From Malurus cyaneus samueli (Eukaryota; Chordata; Aves; Passeriformes; Maluridae): DNA of 64,000 bases. Positions within the stretch are counted from its first letter, which is position 1. The number at the start of each line of letters is the position of its first letter. Of this stretch, positions 52,401 through 64,000 are shown in pieces. The position numbers were made by a program, and so were the translations under genes. The notes beneath the pieces were generated by a model. The model was not told the origin of the DNA and did no database searches. It saw nothing but the letters and a program-made list of their open reading frames with translations. The stretch covers positions 24,983 through 88,982 of the forward strand of contig VKON01004058.1 of assembly GCA_009741485.1 (NCBI GenBank), written 5' to 3'.

Positions 52401-54903
52401 CACACATCTCTCGGGAAGCACTGGGATTTTAAAACTGGCTGAGGATGGGAAGTTTGGGGGTAATGGATGCTAAATGATCATACTTCTGTTGGAAGATTGA
52501 TCCCTCTTCAACTCACATCACCCATGCGACAGAAAGTCAGTCTGAATCAGACTGGAAATAACAACACAACATTAGAACCATGAAATCTGAAATAAAGCAA
52601 CCTTAAAATTCATAAAATCAAACTTTGTTGAGTCATTTGTAATTACTTTGCCAGGCCGAAAAAGCAAAATAAATGGTTCAGATTTCAATTTCTTGATTAT
52701 TCAGACAGTACATCACAGCTTGATACGAGTGTTTGGCAAGTACACCTCCAACACAAGATACTCCAGCAATTTAAGAATTAAAAAAAGACAACGTGGCTTA
52801 AATACTTCACATGGCCGGCCAAACTGAATATGGAAGATTGTATCTGCAGCTAACAAGCACATACCCATACCTTCAGACATGCCAGGATGGAGATGGGTAC
52901 TGTGTTTAACACCGATATTTTCTGACTTAGAAGGCAGACTGCGTGCCCCTGTGTGTCTTGGCATATAGGGGGTCCAAATGGAATTTGCTTCCTCCCATCA
53001 GAAAACATTGTGGGTGAGGAGCCATCAGCCTTGAGAGCAGATCAGCTTGGCAATTACTGCATCAGGCTTGATGACACTGAGCTCAGGGAAGCCACTTCAT
53101 CCATGCCGGGCTCTCCCAAAACACTGAGTATCATTTCCCAGGGCTGTGCTGTGACAGGGGATCCCCAAGCATCTTGCACGGTTCTTTATGTCATCCAAAA
53201 TTGCTTTGATTTTAGCCCAGTATTTCACCCCTATTTCAGAGCCTGAAGAATTATTGTTATATCTTACAGCCAACACAGGATCAGCACAGCTCTGTGCCTG
53301 GGGCGCAGATGAAACAAGACTTGGTTTCTTGATGATGTGCTTTTATTCCCTATTCCAGTTACTTTTAAATAAGGTAACTTTTTAATAAATTTGCCCAGCA
53401 CTATCTGTATTTCATGCATGCCTCTAAAAGTCAGGCCACGAAACAGATCTGCTGAGAAGCTGATGGTGAAACACTGAGTGAAATCTCTTAAATACAGGAA
53501 AAATATGCCAAGAAAATGAACCCTGTGGTTCCCACAGCGACAAAAACTGCCACTCTTGTTGTATGCAGGTTAAATGATGCTCTCTGGTGTGATCGGTGTA
53601 GAATATTTATATTTGCCATGAGGACAAGTGATGGCTGTCCCTGGGACTCTGGGACCTGACAATTCCAGGACAGCTGACCAAGGAAGAGTGACAGCCAGGA
53701 AGCCACAAGAGTATCTCAGGGAAAGTGGAGCAAGCAGAGATAAAAAAAGAGAGAACTATCAGGAGAACGGAGAATTGGAAGAGAAAACTACTTGAAAACA
53801 TCCTTGAAGGTAAGGGTTGTTATGAACTCTCCCCCTGCACTGAGTGGTACTGAGAGTCTATTCCAACACACCCTCTCACTCACTAGCTAAGACATTTTAG
53901 GCATTTTAAGCTTTCTTCCCTTTCTCTTATTTATTGCATTTCTGGCCTAGTTTTCCAAGGTGTGCCACCCACATTCCTGTGCAAGGTAATGAGATTTGCA
54001 GTGCTGCAGCACATATGAACATGACAGACAACTGAGGGGGGGGGGGGCCTCCTTTCCAATCCTCTAATCCTGGGGAGAGCCCGTTTTGCTAAGACGATGT
54101 TGTCAAACTCAGAGCACCTCCTGAGCCCCATCCCCTGAGCATCTGCAGCAGGAAGCTGTGCCCAGGAGCAGGGTGAGTGCCAGCCCCCCAAAACCACACT
54201 GGCGCACATGGAAATCAACACAAACCCATAATCACACCCTCTGTAAAACCGACATGATTTTAAAACTCAGATTATCACAATGAAGGAAATTGCCAACTGC
54301 AGATGCCATGCGACAAACCCCACTGTAAGTTTGTGCCCCACACTGTGCACAGGACACATTCCAGCATCCCTCGCAGGCAAAGAGGCTATTCCTAACAGCC
54401 CCTTTGTCAAAAAAGCCAAGAATTTTAAAAATACTAAAACCACTTGAGGATTATTCAAGCTACTTCCAAAACCAATTTCCAGCTGTGTTGTCAAACCAAA
54501 AGGACCATTCACACCATGTCTAGACATCCTACACAAACATCGGCCCTCAGGAAAGAAGTCACCTTAAATGTGGTACTAAAAACCCCACCTTATCCTCAGG
54601 AGGAAAACTCTAAGGCCTAACAAAAATTTATGTGGCTATTTATATCAGTGGTTACAGCCAATTTTCAGCACAGGATTTATGAAACTCTGCTTTATATCTT
54701 TGTTTGGGTTGCCATCTAGTCTCAGCGTTGGCTGACTCTGCCACATAAGAACTCCCAACCTTCCCATCAGAGGAAGAGACCATGGAAGACAACTGTAGGG
54801 CGAAAAAATCAGTAAGCATGATATGCTCAGTCTCCATTCTCCATTTAAAGGTTAAAAAAACCACCTTCTGCCCAGTCCAGCAGACAGGGATCTCCTAAGT
54901 CAT
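49451..54903. other. Unannotated AT-leaning DNA
   Basis: About 5.4 kb without recognisable exons. It includes an 18-A run at 50,203-50,220 and a G-rich run near 54,038. The 50.7-51.5 kb part is clean, unique and AT-rich and could hold conserved non-coding sequence, but nothing in it can be named. Confidence 0.4.
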
Positions 54904-55251
54904 TCACACATTCTCATCTTGCCTCAATTTCTGGAATTTTTCCACTGCGAGCCCGAAGGCCCTCCATCTGGTGGGTTGTGGACACTCACGCAAAACTGAG
55001 CGATACTGTCTTTCCTCATCAACTTTGGCTTCAGTAGGAGAGTCCTGGGCACTGTGGCCATCTTGTGCTCAATATGAAACACAAAATTGGCAAATTTCTT
55101 GACTGTTCTGGAACAACTCCTTATCGTTCTGATGAACAATCTGCTTCCCTAGGCTTGCGGGAACTCCTGGTGGCGTTTGCTTATTTTGATGACATAGCCC
55201 GAGGTATGTTAAGAATGCCTGGTAGCTGAAGTTGAATGTTTCTGAGGGATC
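54904..55251 (-). pseudogene. Unidentified coding-like fragment with one stop
   Basis: The minus frame reads DPSETFNFSYQAFLTYLGLC, HQNKQTPPGVPASLGKQIVH and QNDKELFQNSQEICQFCVSY, then a TGA, then SPTEAKVDEERQYRSVLREC and AFGLAVEKFQKLRQDENV. The frame resumes upstream, shifted, as EWNGHDFRVLCRMGSRGAR (to about 55,370). This looks like a real protein fragment damaged by one stop and one frameshift, by decay or by sequencing error. Family not recognised. Confidence 0.35.
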
Positions 55252-55370
55252 TTTTCAACACACATGACAAAGGCCACATCAACTCTGGCACCTCTACTGC
55301 CCATTCTGCAAAGCACTCTGAAATCATGTCCATTCCATTCTCTAGGGCACAAGAAATCCTGAATTAGAGG

Positions 55371-56239
55371 CACTCACAGCCTCAAGGAATTAGGCGCTTG
55401 CCACACCTCCTGCCATCTTAGAGAATATCTTTCTGTGACTGTTCAAGAAACCTCCGACAGATAAATGTTTATATGCACACAACATGGCAGTGGAAATCAA
55501 TATTCAATACACATCCGACGGTGGAGAGCCAGGCTTGCGTTCAGGGTATTTTCTAAAAGATTTTGGTGCTGAAATGCAATAAAGCCTGCACATCTTGCAG
55601 AAATTTGAAATCGAGACTGGGATCATGAAGCACAAGGATATATTTGGCTTACACAATGATATCTACACGTTCATGATCAGGAAAAAAGCTTGCATGAATA
55701 TGTTCTACAATTCCAAAATACATCCTCATCTAGATTGTAGTTAAGCTGCAACCATCCCAGAATAAAAATAATTTCGAAATAGAAGCATGTTTATGAACGA
55801 GCAGTTACCATTTAAATATAAATCAAGATCATCTTAAAAATTTTTATCCAAGCTCACAAAAAACATTTGTGTATTAAACAAAGCAGCACAGTAGTCGCTG
55901 TAAGATGCTTGCAAGAACAAAGCAAATAATCAATATACACGTAATTTATGATTGGATTTACTCAGCACTGGGAAGCTGCAACCAGATTAGACTGCAAAGG
56001 TGAACGGTGCCTGCCCTCTGTGTCATGTTTCCTGACATCAGCACTGCTGTCAACAGCCAGAACAGGCCTGCCTGCAGCCACAGGAGTGGTTTGGCGAGCA
56101 GCCCTCCCTGCTCACAGCTAGTCTCTGAGCTTCCTCGCTCGCCTAAGGCCCCCGGTCAGTGCCAGCAGGAAACGCTCCAGCCCTGCCCGCCAGCCACACA
56201 CTATCCAGCTCAACCACTCAGGCAGAACTTAAAGTATTC
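55371..56239. other. Unannotated DNA
   Basis: AT-leaning unique DNA. No gene or element was recognised. Confidence 0.4.
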
Positions 56240-56820
56240 ACAACCAGAGCACAGGAAGCCCTGTGTCCCTCAGCCCAGCTCACACACACACTCAACACAT
56301 AGGTATCACAACCAGGAAGCACAGGACAGCCCTGCGCTGCCCTCAGCAGCTCACACACACACTCACACACACTCAGGTATTCACAAACCAGAGCAACAGG
56401 GACAGCCCGCTGTGCCCCTCGCAGCTCACACACCACACTCACACACACTCAGTATTCACAACCAGAGCCCACAGGACAGCCCTGCTGTGCCCTCAGCCAG
56501 CCTCACACACACTCACACCACACTCAGGTATTCACACCTGAAGCACAGGACAGCCCTGCTGGCCCTCAGCAGCGGTCACACATCGACTCACACACGCTTC
56601 AGGTATTCCACACCCTGAGCCACTAAAGTGCTCCCCATAGTGTCAGCAGCCTCATGGACATCTCGCTACTGCACCTAGCGTGTATGTCACGATAGCTCTA
56701 CACCCTTGAGCACAGGACAGCCCTGCTGTGCCTCAGCAGCTCACACACACTCCACACACCACACTCACACACACTCAGGCATTCAACCATCTGAGCACAG
56801 GACAGCCCCGCTGTGCCCTC
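56240..56820. repeat. About 70-bp minisatellite with CACACA core, noisy
   Basis: Units contain GAGCACAGGACAGCCCTGCT, GTGCCCTCAGCAGCTCACAC and ACACTCACACACACTCAGGT. About eight copies are visible, each with different single-base insertions and losses. A disrupted patch at 56,630-56,700 looks like raw-read noise. Confidence 0.88.
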
Positions 56821-59800
56821 AGCATAGCCAAACCCAGGGCTGGCATGCGAGGGAAGCACAAACACAGCCACACAAAAGAGCACACAAACACTTTCCCCTA
56901 CTATCCAAAGCCCTGCCAATCCATGCTTTCTCAGACACCAGATCCATCAGATACTGGAGGGATCCTCGCCAACTGGCTGCATCTGAGTTATTCCGAGGGT
57001 AAAAATAGGCACTGAAGGAGTTGGTGCTGCTTGTTTTCCTTGCCTTCACTTCACACACGCGAGGCACAAAACGCTGCCATTACAACACGGGGGGAAGGCT
57101 GTAAAACAAGAGCCTTCAAACCACCCGTTACTTCTTCTAGCACTGCACATTTCTACCTCTGTCCCTTCCTGTCTAAGCATAGCTCCCAGGGGTTCCAATC
57201 CCTGCCTAAATGCAGTGGTTAGCCACCTCAGCTACTGCGTCTTCCACATTGCCTCAGGAACCTGTGACAGGCAAAGGGCTTCATAGCAGCCAGCAGCAAT
57301 GGCGCGAACAAAACAAAAAAGAGCCATTCACAAACTTGAGTTTGACTGTTTAAAGAAGAAAACCATTGTAAGAGCACTATCTTGCCCCACTAAGATTTCC
57401 AGAGCTGTTCTGTCCCCTTCCTGTTGCTGCCTATGAAGCTGCACCAGCAGCAGCTTCCTAGGCCCAGTGAGCACAAGCCACCAAAAACTGGACCCAGAGT
57501 CCGAGTCGAAATCAATGCACACCAAGAGGTAAAACAGGGAGAAAGAAAGCATAGCTGGGCTCTGGGAGAGGGCAGGAGCTGGGGCAACAGAACAGCCAAC
57601 AGTGAAGGGTAGGGGCTTGAGAGCAGGCCTTTCCTCCCTGAAGAACGAGGCAGCTGCAGCATCCTCAGGGAACAGCTGCTCACTCAGTGCTTTTATTTTT
57701 GTTTCTTATAAATTGTTTAGATAACTACTTGAGTAGTAGAATTAAATGGAAGAGCTTTTTTTCTGCCACATGATCTGGATAGCTCTGCAGGTTGATGTGT
57801 CCATAGGCGTCAAACTTACACAGGCCTAAGACTCAGTACATGGACCACCTTATTCTGGAGTTTTACTCACCAACTCCTTAACTTGTAATCATGTTTCAAA
57901 TGCCATCGGGTGCCTCTAAATAAAAAAATAAAAAAAAGCGATACTATAATGGTGCAACTGAAGTGACTCACTGCAGAAAAAAATGGTATTTACTCCATTC
58001 TTACATCCAAACCATCACGCGTTCACAAGTCAGAGCACTACAGTGAAAATAGAGACACTAAATACAAGGCTCCTGTTTGCTTTTGACACCAGAGCTGCAT
58101 GAGCTACTAACAATGCAGTTCTTGCCGTTGAGGCACTGGCCCTTAGGGTAGAATAAATAAGAGTTACACCCTCTTGAAGAAGCCTTTTAGTCAATCTGGA
58201 ACACCATTTGATTTTGAAGCCAGATCTTAAGTTCTTGTCCTTGAAAGCTCAAAAGGAAACAGGCCAATTTGACCATCCTGCCCTATGAAGAATCCTTCCC
58301 AAATGTGTCAGGTGAGGCCAAAATAACCTATCTCAATAAATACAGGATTATTGAATCTTATAACAAATACTCAAACAAGGTTCTTTCTTCCAATGCAAGA
58401 AGACTCAGGACCAGACCGTCATTTGTCATCTCCTAAGAAACCCACCTCTATAAACAGATTTTAATTTATATGAACAGGACAATCGTCCACTAATTAAAAA
58501 TTAAAAAGGATCCTTTACAATTATGTTCATAGAAATCATATCTAGCATATTTATATGCTCCAAAATCCAGGTACAGATCAGATCTTGACTCACAACAAAA
58601 AAAATCATGTATGCTGTTCAGATGCAGGCCACACAATCAGTGTTGCTTTTTTAAACAAGCTACGTGAATGCATTCTTAAAAAAATTCAATCCCACAAATG
58701 AGCATTATTAATATACAAACTCAGCTGAACTAAAGGTTTTCAAAAAATGCCTCCCAATTTTGCCTACAGCCAGAGCAGCTCCAAATGACAACTTGGTGGA
58801 TAACAACACCACTGAGCAGCCCCAGGAGCTGTTCCCTGCCTCTCCTCGCACCTCTCCTACAGTCTTAGGACTGAGTCCTCCTCAACATCTGATACTGCTT
58901 TGCTCATTCCCAAAGAATTTTGTCTCCCTTAAACATCTCAAATAGTGGAACACAAGGCAACGTTTTCCTTTCCGAAAATAAAACTCCACAACAAACTCAC
59001 CCCAAATACATTCCTACTTTAACTTACTAAGTCTGATTTGCAGCTACCACAAAATGAACACAGTAACCCCAGGAGTACGTCTTTGCTTCCACAAAATCAC
59101 TTGCTTCATTTCTTTCTCTGATCAATCAAATTCAGCTGCCCATCTTAATAACAGCTGTAAATATACAGGACTGTATGGTTTATGATACGGATAAGATATG
59201 ATATGTTTCTGTATTCCAGAATTTGTTGGTTAAACTTCAATGTTTATTTCAGTGTTATGTTAAGACAGGAGTGCTAAATGCTGGGCCTGAATAATCAACC
59301 CTTACATCATTGTGCAGTGTGTGAGCAGCACAAACTCACCTGCCCACAACATTGTCCTGCCTTTAGGTACAGCTCACGTGATGCCTCAGCAGCAGCACCA
59401 CAAAATGAGACTTATATACTGTCACTGGTCACAGCCTTAACCCACTTACTGTGGCTAAACGCCTGTACATGAACAGGGCCACTTCGAAATTGCTAATGGG
59501 CAAACTCTGGCCAACACACACAGAAAAATCCACCAGTCTATCCTCTCAGTTTGAGGGAGCACACACACCTTCCTGGGTGCTGTGTTGTGCCAGCTGATGG
59601 CTGAACACTGCAGCGGCATGAACTTTACCAAATACAGACCAAGAAGGTTGTTCTCTGTGAAGACTTTTCATCCTAACTTGTCGTCTCAACACAGGCAAAG
59701 GAAGTACCTTCCCCTTCCTCATCTCCGTGCATACCAACAGCTTCTCATCCCAGAGTAACACAAGTGAGTTAAGGCTCTGCCACAACAATACATTCTGAAA

Positions 59801-60379
59801 TACAAATCGTGGTAACCTAAAGAGACACTTTCTTTACAAACCTCTCTGAGTGGAACCATCACTTCAAAACAAATTATTTTTAGTAATGGGCGGACTAGGC
59901 TGTCTCAGTTTCAGTGATCTCAGAGATGTCCCAAACACTGGGAGCATCTCATGTCTATGGGATCGCCAAAGCATCACTTCTGAAGTAACTAAGATAAATA
60001 AAATTAATTTGAGCAAGGGCAGCTAACATCAAAAAAACAGTACAAAACCATTTTAGCTTAGTATTACTTTGGAGAACAGTTATTTTTTGGTATAGGGTCA
60101 AAAAGACCACCTCATATTTAGACTTGGAAGTTGGAAGATTGCTCTAATAATCTTTCAAAAGGAACCATTTAGTACCATTAGAATCTGGCATCTCTTTAAC
60201 ACCAGGGGGTGTTCACCCTCTGGTAACTCTCACATATCATTATGATGTCCATCTGCTGCCTTCACTGCCCAAATCTGCAAAAATCTGCAAAGAACCAAGA
60301 AGTGTGAAAAAGCAAAAAAAACTCTAAGCTGAGCGTCCATCTCTCACCTAAGATGACAGCGTGATATGATCCCAGATCC
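56821..60379. other. Unannotated AT-leaning DNA
   Basis: About 3.6 kb of non-repetitive DNA rich in A/T words. No exon, RNA gene or transposon was recognised. Confidence 0.4.
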
Positions 60380-60509
60380 TCAAGTAATCCCCATAAACCT
60401 CAAAACATCGCCACACCAGGCTGATTCAGCAGCCACACCCAACCCCACTGACACGGCGAGTGGACCGCCTTTCTGTTTGCCTGCCAGCCCGAGCCCTGCA
60501 ACCCTGAGC

Positions 60510-60700
60510 TTTCCCTGCCAGACCCACCCAGAGCCCCCATGCCATACCCTGAGCCTGCGCCTGCTGGACCCACCCAAAAGCCCCCATGCCATACCCTGAG
60601 CCCACATTGCCAGACCCACCCAGAACCCCCATGCCATTACCCTGAAGCCCTGCCTGGCCAGACCCACCCAGAGCCCCCATACCATACCCTGAGCCCCAGG
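60510..60700. repeat. Second copy of the donor-like minisatellite
   Basis: About four units of the 38,795-39,235 array, in the same orientation, next to the inverted copy of the ALMS1 exon. Confidence 0.9.
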
Positions 60701-62147
60701 AGGGGCCCTGGGCAGTGAATCCTTCAGGTTCTGAGCTCTGGACGGGACAGCTCCCGCTCCCGGACGGGGGCCCCGGGCCCAAACCGGGAAGGGTGCCAGG
60801 ATGGTGCCAGGGGACTGCTCGATGCCCAGGTTCCGCAGGTAGATCTGGGGAAACAAGNACAGAAACACTGAGAGAACACACACGGGTCCCGAGGATCCAG
60901 CCCCGGGCACTGCAGCAGAGAGCTCGGCTTCTCCAGGGCAGGGGCTCTACCCCAGCCCCACCTGCTCAAATTCCATTTCCCAGCTGCAAGGAGCACACAA
61001 AGCTTGGCTTCAAAACCTTCTCCCTCCCCAAAAACTGCTGCACAGGAAGCACTGGCAGAATTGGAGCTGGGCAGCAGGGGAGCTCCTTGTTCTTTAGGAG
61101 AAGTTTGTTCAAGCCTCCAAGGCAAACAGTTGGGAAGGATTTTGTCAAAGCTGGGTCACACGCTGATATTACAGGGAAAAAACCAGCCCCAATTTCCCTT
61201 GACTTCATCAGCTGTAGGGGCAAATTAATTTCACCCCATCCACAGTTTCCTAAACGAGCCAGGAAAATGCAGTGAGTTATCTTACACACTACAGCCAACC
61301 CCATTTCCTATAGGTTTACTATAAACTTTCCTATTAGCAGCCAGATAAGTGACCTGGCCCCGTTTAGCTTGGCAGCAATTTCTGGGAGCAGAATTCCTCA
61401 GGAGGAATGGGGGAATGTGTAATTATAGCCAGGAACAGAAGTCATCTCCCTGCCTCATGAATTTCATGTCAAACACCCTCCCTCCAATATTTATATTTGT
61501 TTCACCACGGGTTTGCAAAGACAACAGAGTGAAAAGAGCTTCTGGAGCACATTCCCGAAGACCTGATGATTACAGGAGTCATCTTGTGCGAGGAGCAGCC
61601 TCTTACTCAGAGGATAATGACATGTTTGGCATTACCATAAATCTGCATCTCATTATCTCCACCACTCAGCTCTCAGTGGCTGCACAGGGCCCTCCATGGC
61701 TCCAACCCCAGACAGGGAGGAGGGAAGGGATGGAGAGCTCTGAATGCCCTTTATGAGAAATACATCAAGAATTGAGGCCTCAGAGCTGCAACAAGTGAAA
61801 AAGCAAAATGTGAATTCATAGGAAAAATAAAGGAATTTCATTTCCAACGAGTTGTGCTGGGTTTGCATCCCCTGCAGAGCTGGGGGTGGAGTTCAGAGTC
61901 TCAGCCCCACATCTGGAAAGGAGAATCTGATCCTCTGAATGAGCCACCAACCCACTCCTGTCACCCTGCTCCCAGGCACTCAGCTATCCCTGCAAAAGAA
62001 AAGATTTCCCACATCCAACCCTTCTCTGGCCACATTAAATATTACTAAAAGTTATTTTCTCCAGCTCTGTTTAAGATAAACTGAACCAATATCATGGGTA
62101 AAATTCACCTGGAGCACAGCCCAGTGTAAAACCATTTATTGTGGCTG
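60640..62147 (-). repeat. Inverted duplication, right arm
   Basis: Reverse-complement copy of 42,283-43,789. The intronic part is almost identical, including a TGATATTACAGGG/TGTAATGTCAG site with few changes. Small differences include an N at 60,858, several indels in the exon, and CCCGTTTAGC for CCCCCTTTAGC. Confidence 0.93.
60688..60851 (-). pseudogene. ALMS1: Second copy of the ALMS1-like exon, frameshifted
   Basis: The acceptor and IYLRNLGIEQSPGTILAPF are intact, but insertions and deletions around 60,725-60,790 break the VPRGPVREREL to SPSELRTLKDS part that is open in the other copy. This copy has the orientation expected for the rest of ALMS1 and is probably a less accurate assembly of the same exon. 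Confidence 0.6.
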
Positions 62148-64000
62148 TACGTACGTGCTTGATATCTCATTATGTCCTAAAAATGAGACAGTGGTGGGGG
62201 CGAAATGAAAAAAGATGCTCCAAGCACATATGGATTTTACAGTAAAAGTTTCAGTATATATCCATAGACATCAGTATTGAGTTCTGCTGGGGCTCAATCC
62301 TTTTTGTTTCAATATAACTAAGGAATGAAAAGAAGGCTTTTTGTCACCAGTAAAATGCATATATTGTCGCGTCACTGTGCTAAATATGTAATATATGCTT
62401 TCTGGGAAAAAAAGCCTCTAATTTTTGGCTCCTTAGGTATAGAAACAAAAGACATGCCCACCAGGCAGACATAGACCTTTCACTGAATATTTACTATAGC
62501 ATAAACCTGGCCAGTGAATTCAGTGGCTTCACAGAAGGCACAAAATTCTTAACTAAGTAAATTAACTGACAAAGACTGTGAAAAATAATGAATTTTCCAA
62601 AAACTGAGGAGTTTATGCTGAGAATTACTGTATCACAGGAAGTAGTGTTAGAATTACTGTAGAAGAAGGTGAGAAGTTGAGCTGGTCACAGTATTGCAGG
62701 GTTTATTTTCTGTTGACATGTGTTGTTTCACAACTGTGTCATTTTAACACAACATTTTGGGAGAGGCTTGCCCAGTATCGTTCGCACAAGCACAAATCAC
62801 GAAGAGCTCTAAAGTCAGTTCTCTTTTCTGATGACTCATTGCAAAGGATTTCACGCTTCTGAATCTCACACATTCACAAATTCAGAGGCCTCTAAATAAT
62901 CTGGACATTAAACATGTAGATGTCCCTTGTTTCATGTTAGAGCTGTAGCAAGTGGACTCACGCCTACTTTTAGAAAAGAAATATATTTAAATATGTCAAA
63001 ATCATATAATTCATGATGGAAAATGTCAAGTCAGAGTGCTCTACTCTGTAGGACATGGAATAATTTCTTAACTCCAGTCCATTCTATGCTAACTAATTTA
63101 TAATAGCTTGTATTAGGAAAGTCTGAAGTGGTGTGTACTGGAGTTGATTTCCAAGCATTGCAAAAATGCATAGAGATAACTGGCATTCCCTGTCCTCATC
63201 TCCTACAAACCTCCTGATCTTTTTTACTGCCATTAGATGTCCCCATAATGACTATCTTACTAAGCAGGTATTTAATCAAGTGCGATTAGATTTGTATGTC
63301 TTTCTTTGATTTTTTAGAATATCCAAAACAACATAAAATCACAACATCAAATGCCACCCTAATACCCAAAGAGTCTCATCTTTGCTTTTACGCTATTACG
63401 CCTCTATGGGTCTTGCACAGTTATAACTCTATCAATGATCCAATAAATTATCTCTTAAAATGGGTAATACTCATTCTTAATTACGTAACTTAAGCGGTCT
63501 AAACAGAAGTAATTATTAATGTGATTTATGGGATGCATTAGTAGCATTACAGCATCTGAGAGACTTGTCATGAATTAGAGGCATGTGGTGTTTCAGGCTG
63601 CACCTTCAGTGGATGAGAAAGCAGCCCCTCCTTCAAAGATGAGATGGTTGGTCTAAGATGAAGGACACCAAACATGTCCATGCTCTGCATGTAAAAGGAA
63701 ACAGTGTCTCAGTGACTGAATATCAAACACCCAGATGATTTTAAGGATAATTTCACATAGAAGTTATCATGCCTTGCATATAAAACAGGTATTGAAACTG
63801 CTTATTTAGTTGGGTTCTGGTTTCTGCATTCTGTGGAGAGAAAATATTTCTTGGAAGCAGATTTCTCTGTGCCCACAAGCTCTTGATTGTATGCTTCCTT
63901 TGAAGACAAGAGTTGTATACAAAATACTTCTTCCTTTCCTAATACGAAGGGAAACTCTTTGCTTGCGTTGTTATTCCTCATTTTGCACTTTCGGACGCTG
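62148..64000. other. Unannotated AT-rich DNA
   Basis: Unique, AT-rich sequence beginning abruptly at the end of the inverted arm. No gene, CR1 copy or minisatellite was recognised. Confidence 0.45.

Noticed and set aside
1..64000. Endogenous retrovirus or LTR pairs
   Set aside because: No gag, pol or env-like frame, primer-binding site or paired LTR could be recognised. The long inverted arms hold ALMS1 exon and intron sequence, not LTRs.
1..64000. tRNA or rRNA genes
   Set aside because: No stretch with tRNA A/B-box spacing plus a cloverleaf, and no rRNA-like sequence, was noticed. A covariance-model scan would be decisive.

Overview
This is a eukaryotic, almost certainly avian, genomic window. 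It carries many short CR1-type retroposon fragments and spliced exons of vertebrate genes, and it is full of GC-rich tandem repeats of the kind common on bird microchromosomes. A songbird is my guess, not something the sequence proves. There are no operons, ribosome binding sites or CRISPR arrays.

Main content: the 3' half of ALMS1 (the Alstrom syndrome protein of centrosomes and ciliary basal bodies) lies on the minus strand from 37,776 down to a stop codon at 7,501. I place twelve coding exons, in transcript order: 36,113-37,776; 35,408-35,538; 27,496-29,620; 26,503-26,628; 25,413-25,562; 21,552-22,867; 18,403-18,508; 17,253-17,462; 15,882-16,066; 14,959-15,000 (truncated); 11,488-11,587; 7,501-7,545. 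Splice phases agree at nearly every junction, and the order of recognisable segments matches the human protein. Several exons contain in-frame coding minisatellites (51, 39, about 27 and 60 nt units). Nearly every longer intron holds its own, unrelated tandem array.

Left end (1-7,100): a CpG-rich, promoter-like block (about 170-930) beside a long polypyrimidine tract, then CR1 fragments and small minisatellites downstream of ALMS1. No gene could be read there.

Right part (39,236-64,000): this looks like a chimeric or misjoined assembly. A 25-base N gap (39,236-39,260) interrupts a minisatellite. Beyond it, 39,261-43,790 carries further ALMS1-like exons on the opposite (plus) strand. The last of these (43,589-43,739) has the splice phase and the intronic minisatellite needed to join directly to the exon at 37,776. 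The segment 42,283-43,789 recurs inverted at 60,640-62,147. Between these arms sits about 16.8 kb of more AT-rich DNA containing two minus-strand coding exons of ADNP, a gene I would not expect beside ALMS1, plus a few unidentified coding-like stretches. Several patches (12,010-14,958; 44,190-44,470; parts of 39.3-40.8 and 56.2-56.8 kb) look like unpolished long-read sequence. One of them replaces part of the conserved C-terminal ALMS motif.

The most interesting biology is in the ALMS1 introns. In two of them the tandem unit contains a copy, or near copy, of that intron's own 5' splice site, so each array is a run of decoy donors. A third array in ALMS1 sense orientation is a run of acceptor-like sequences.
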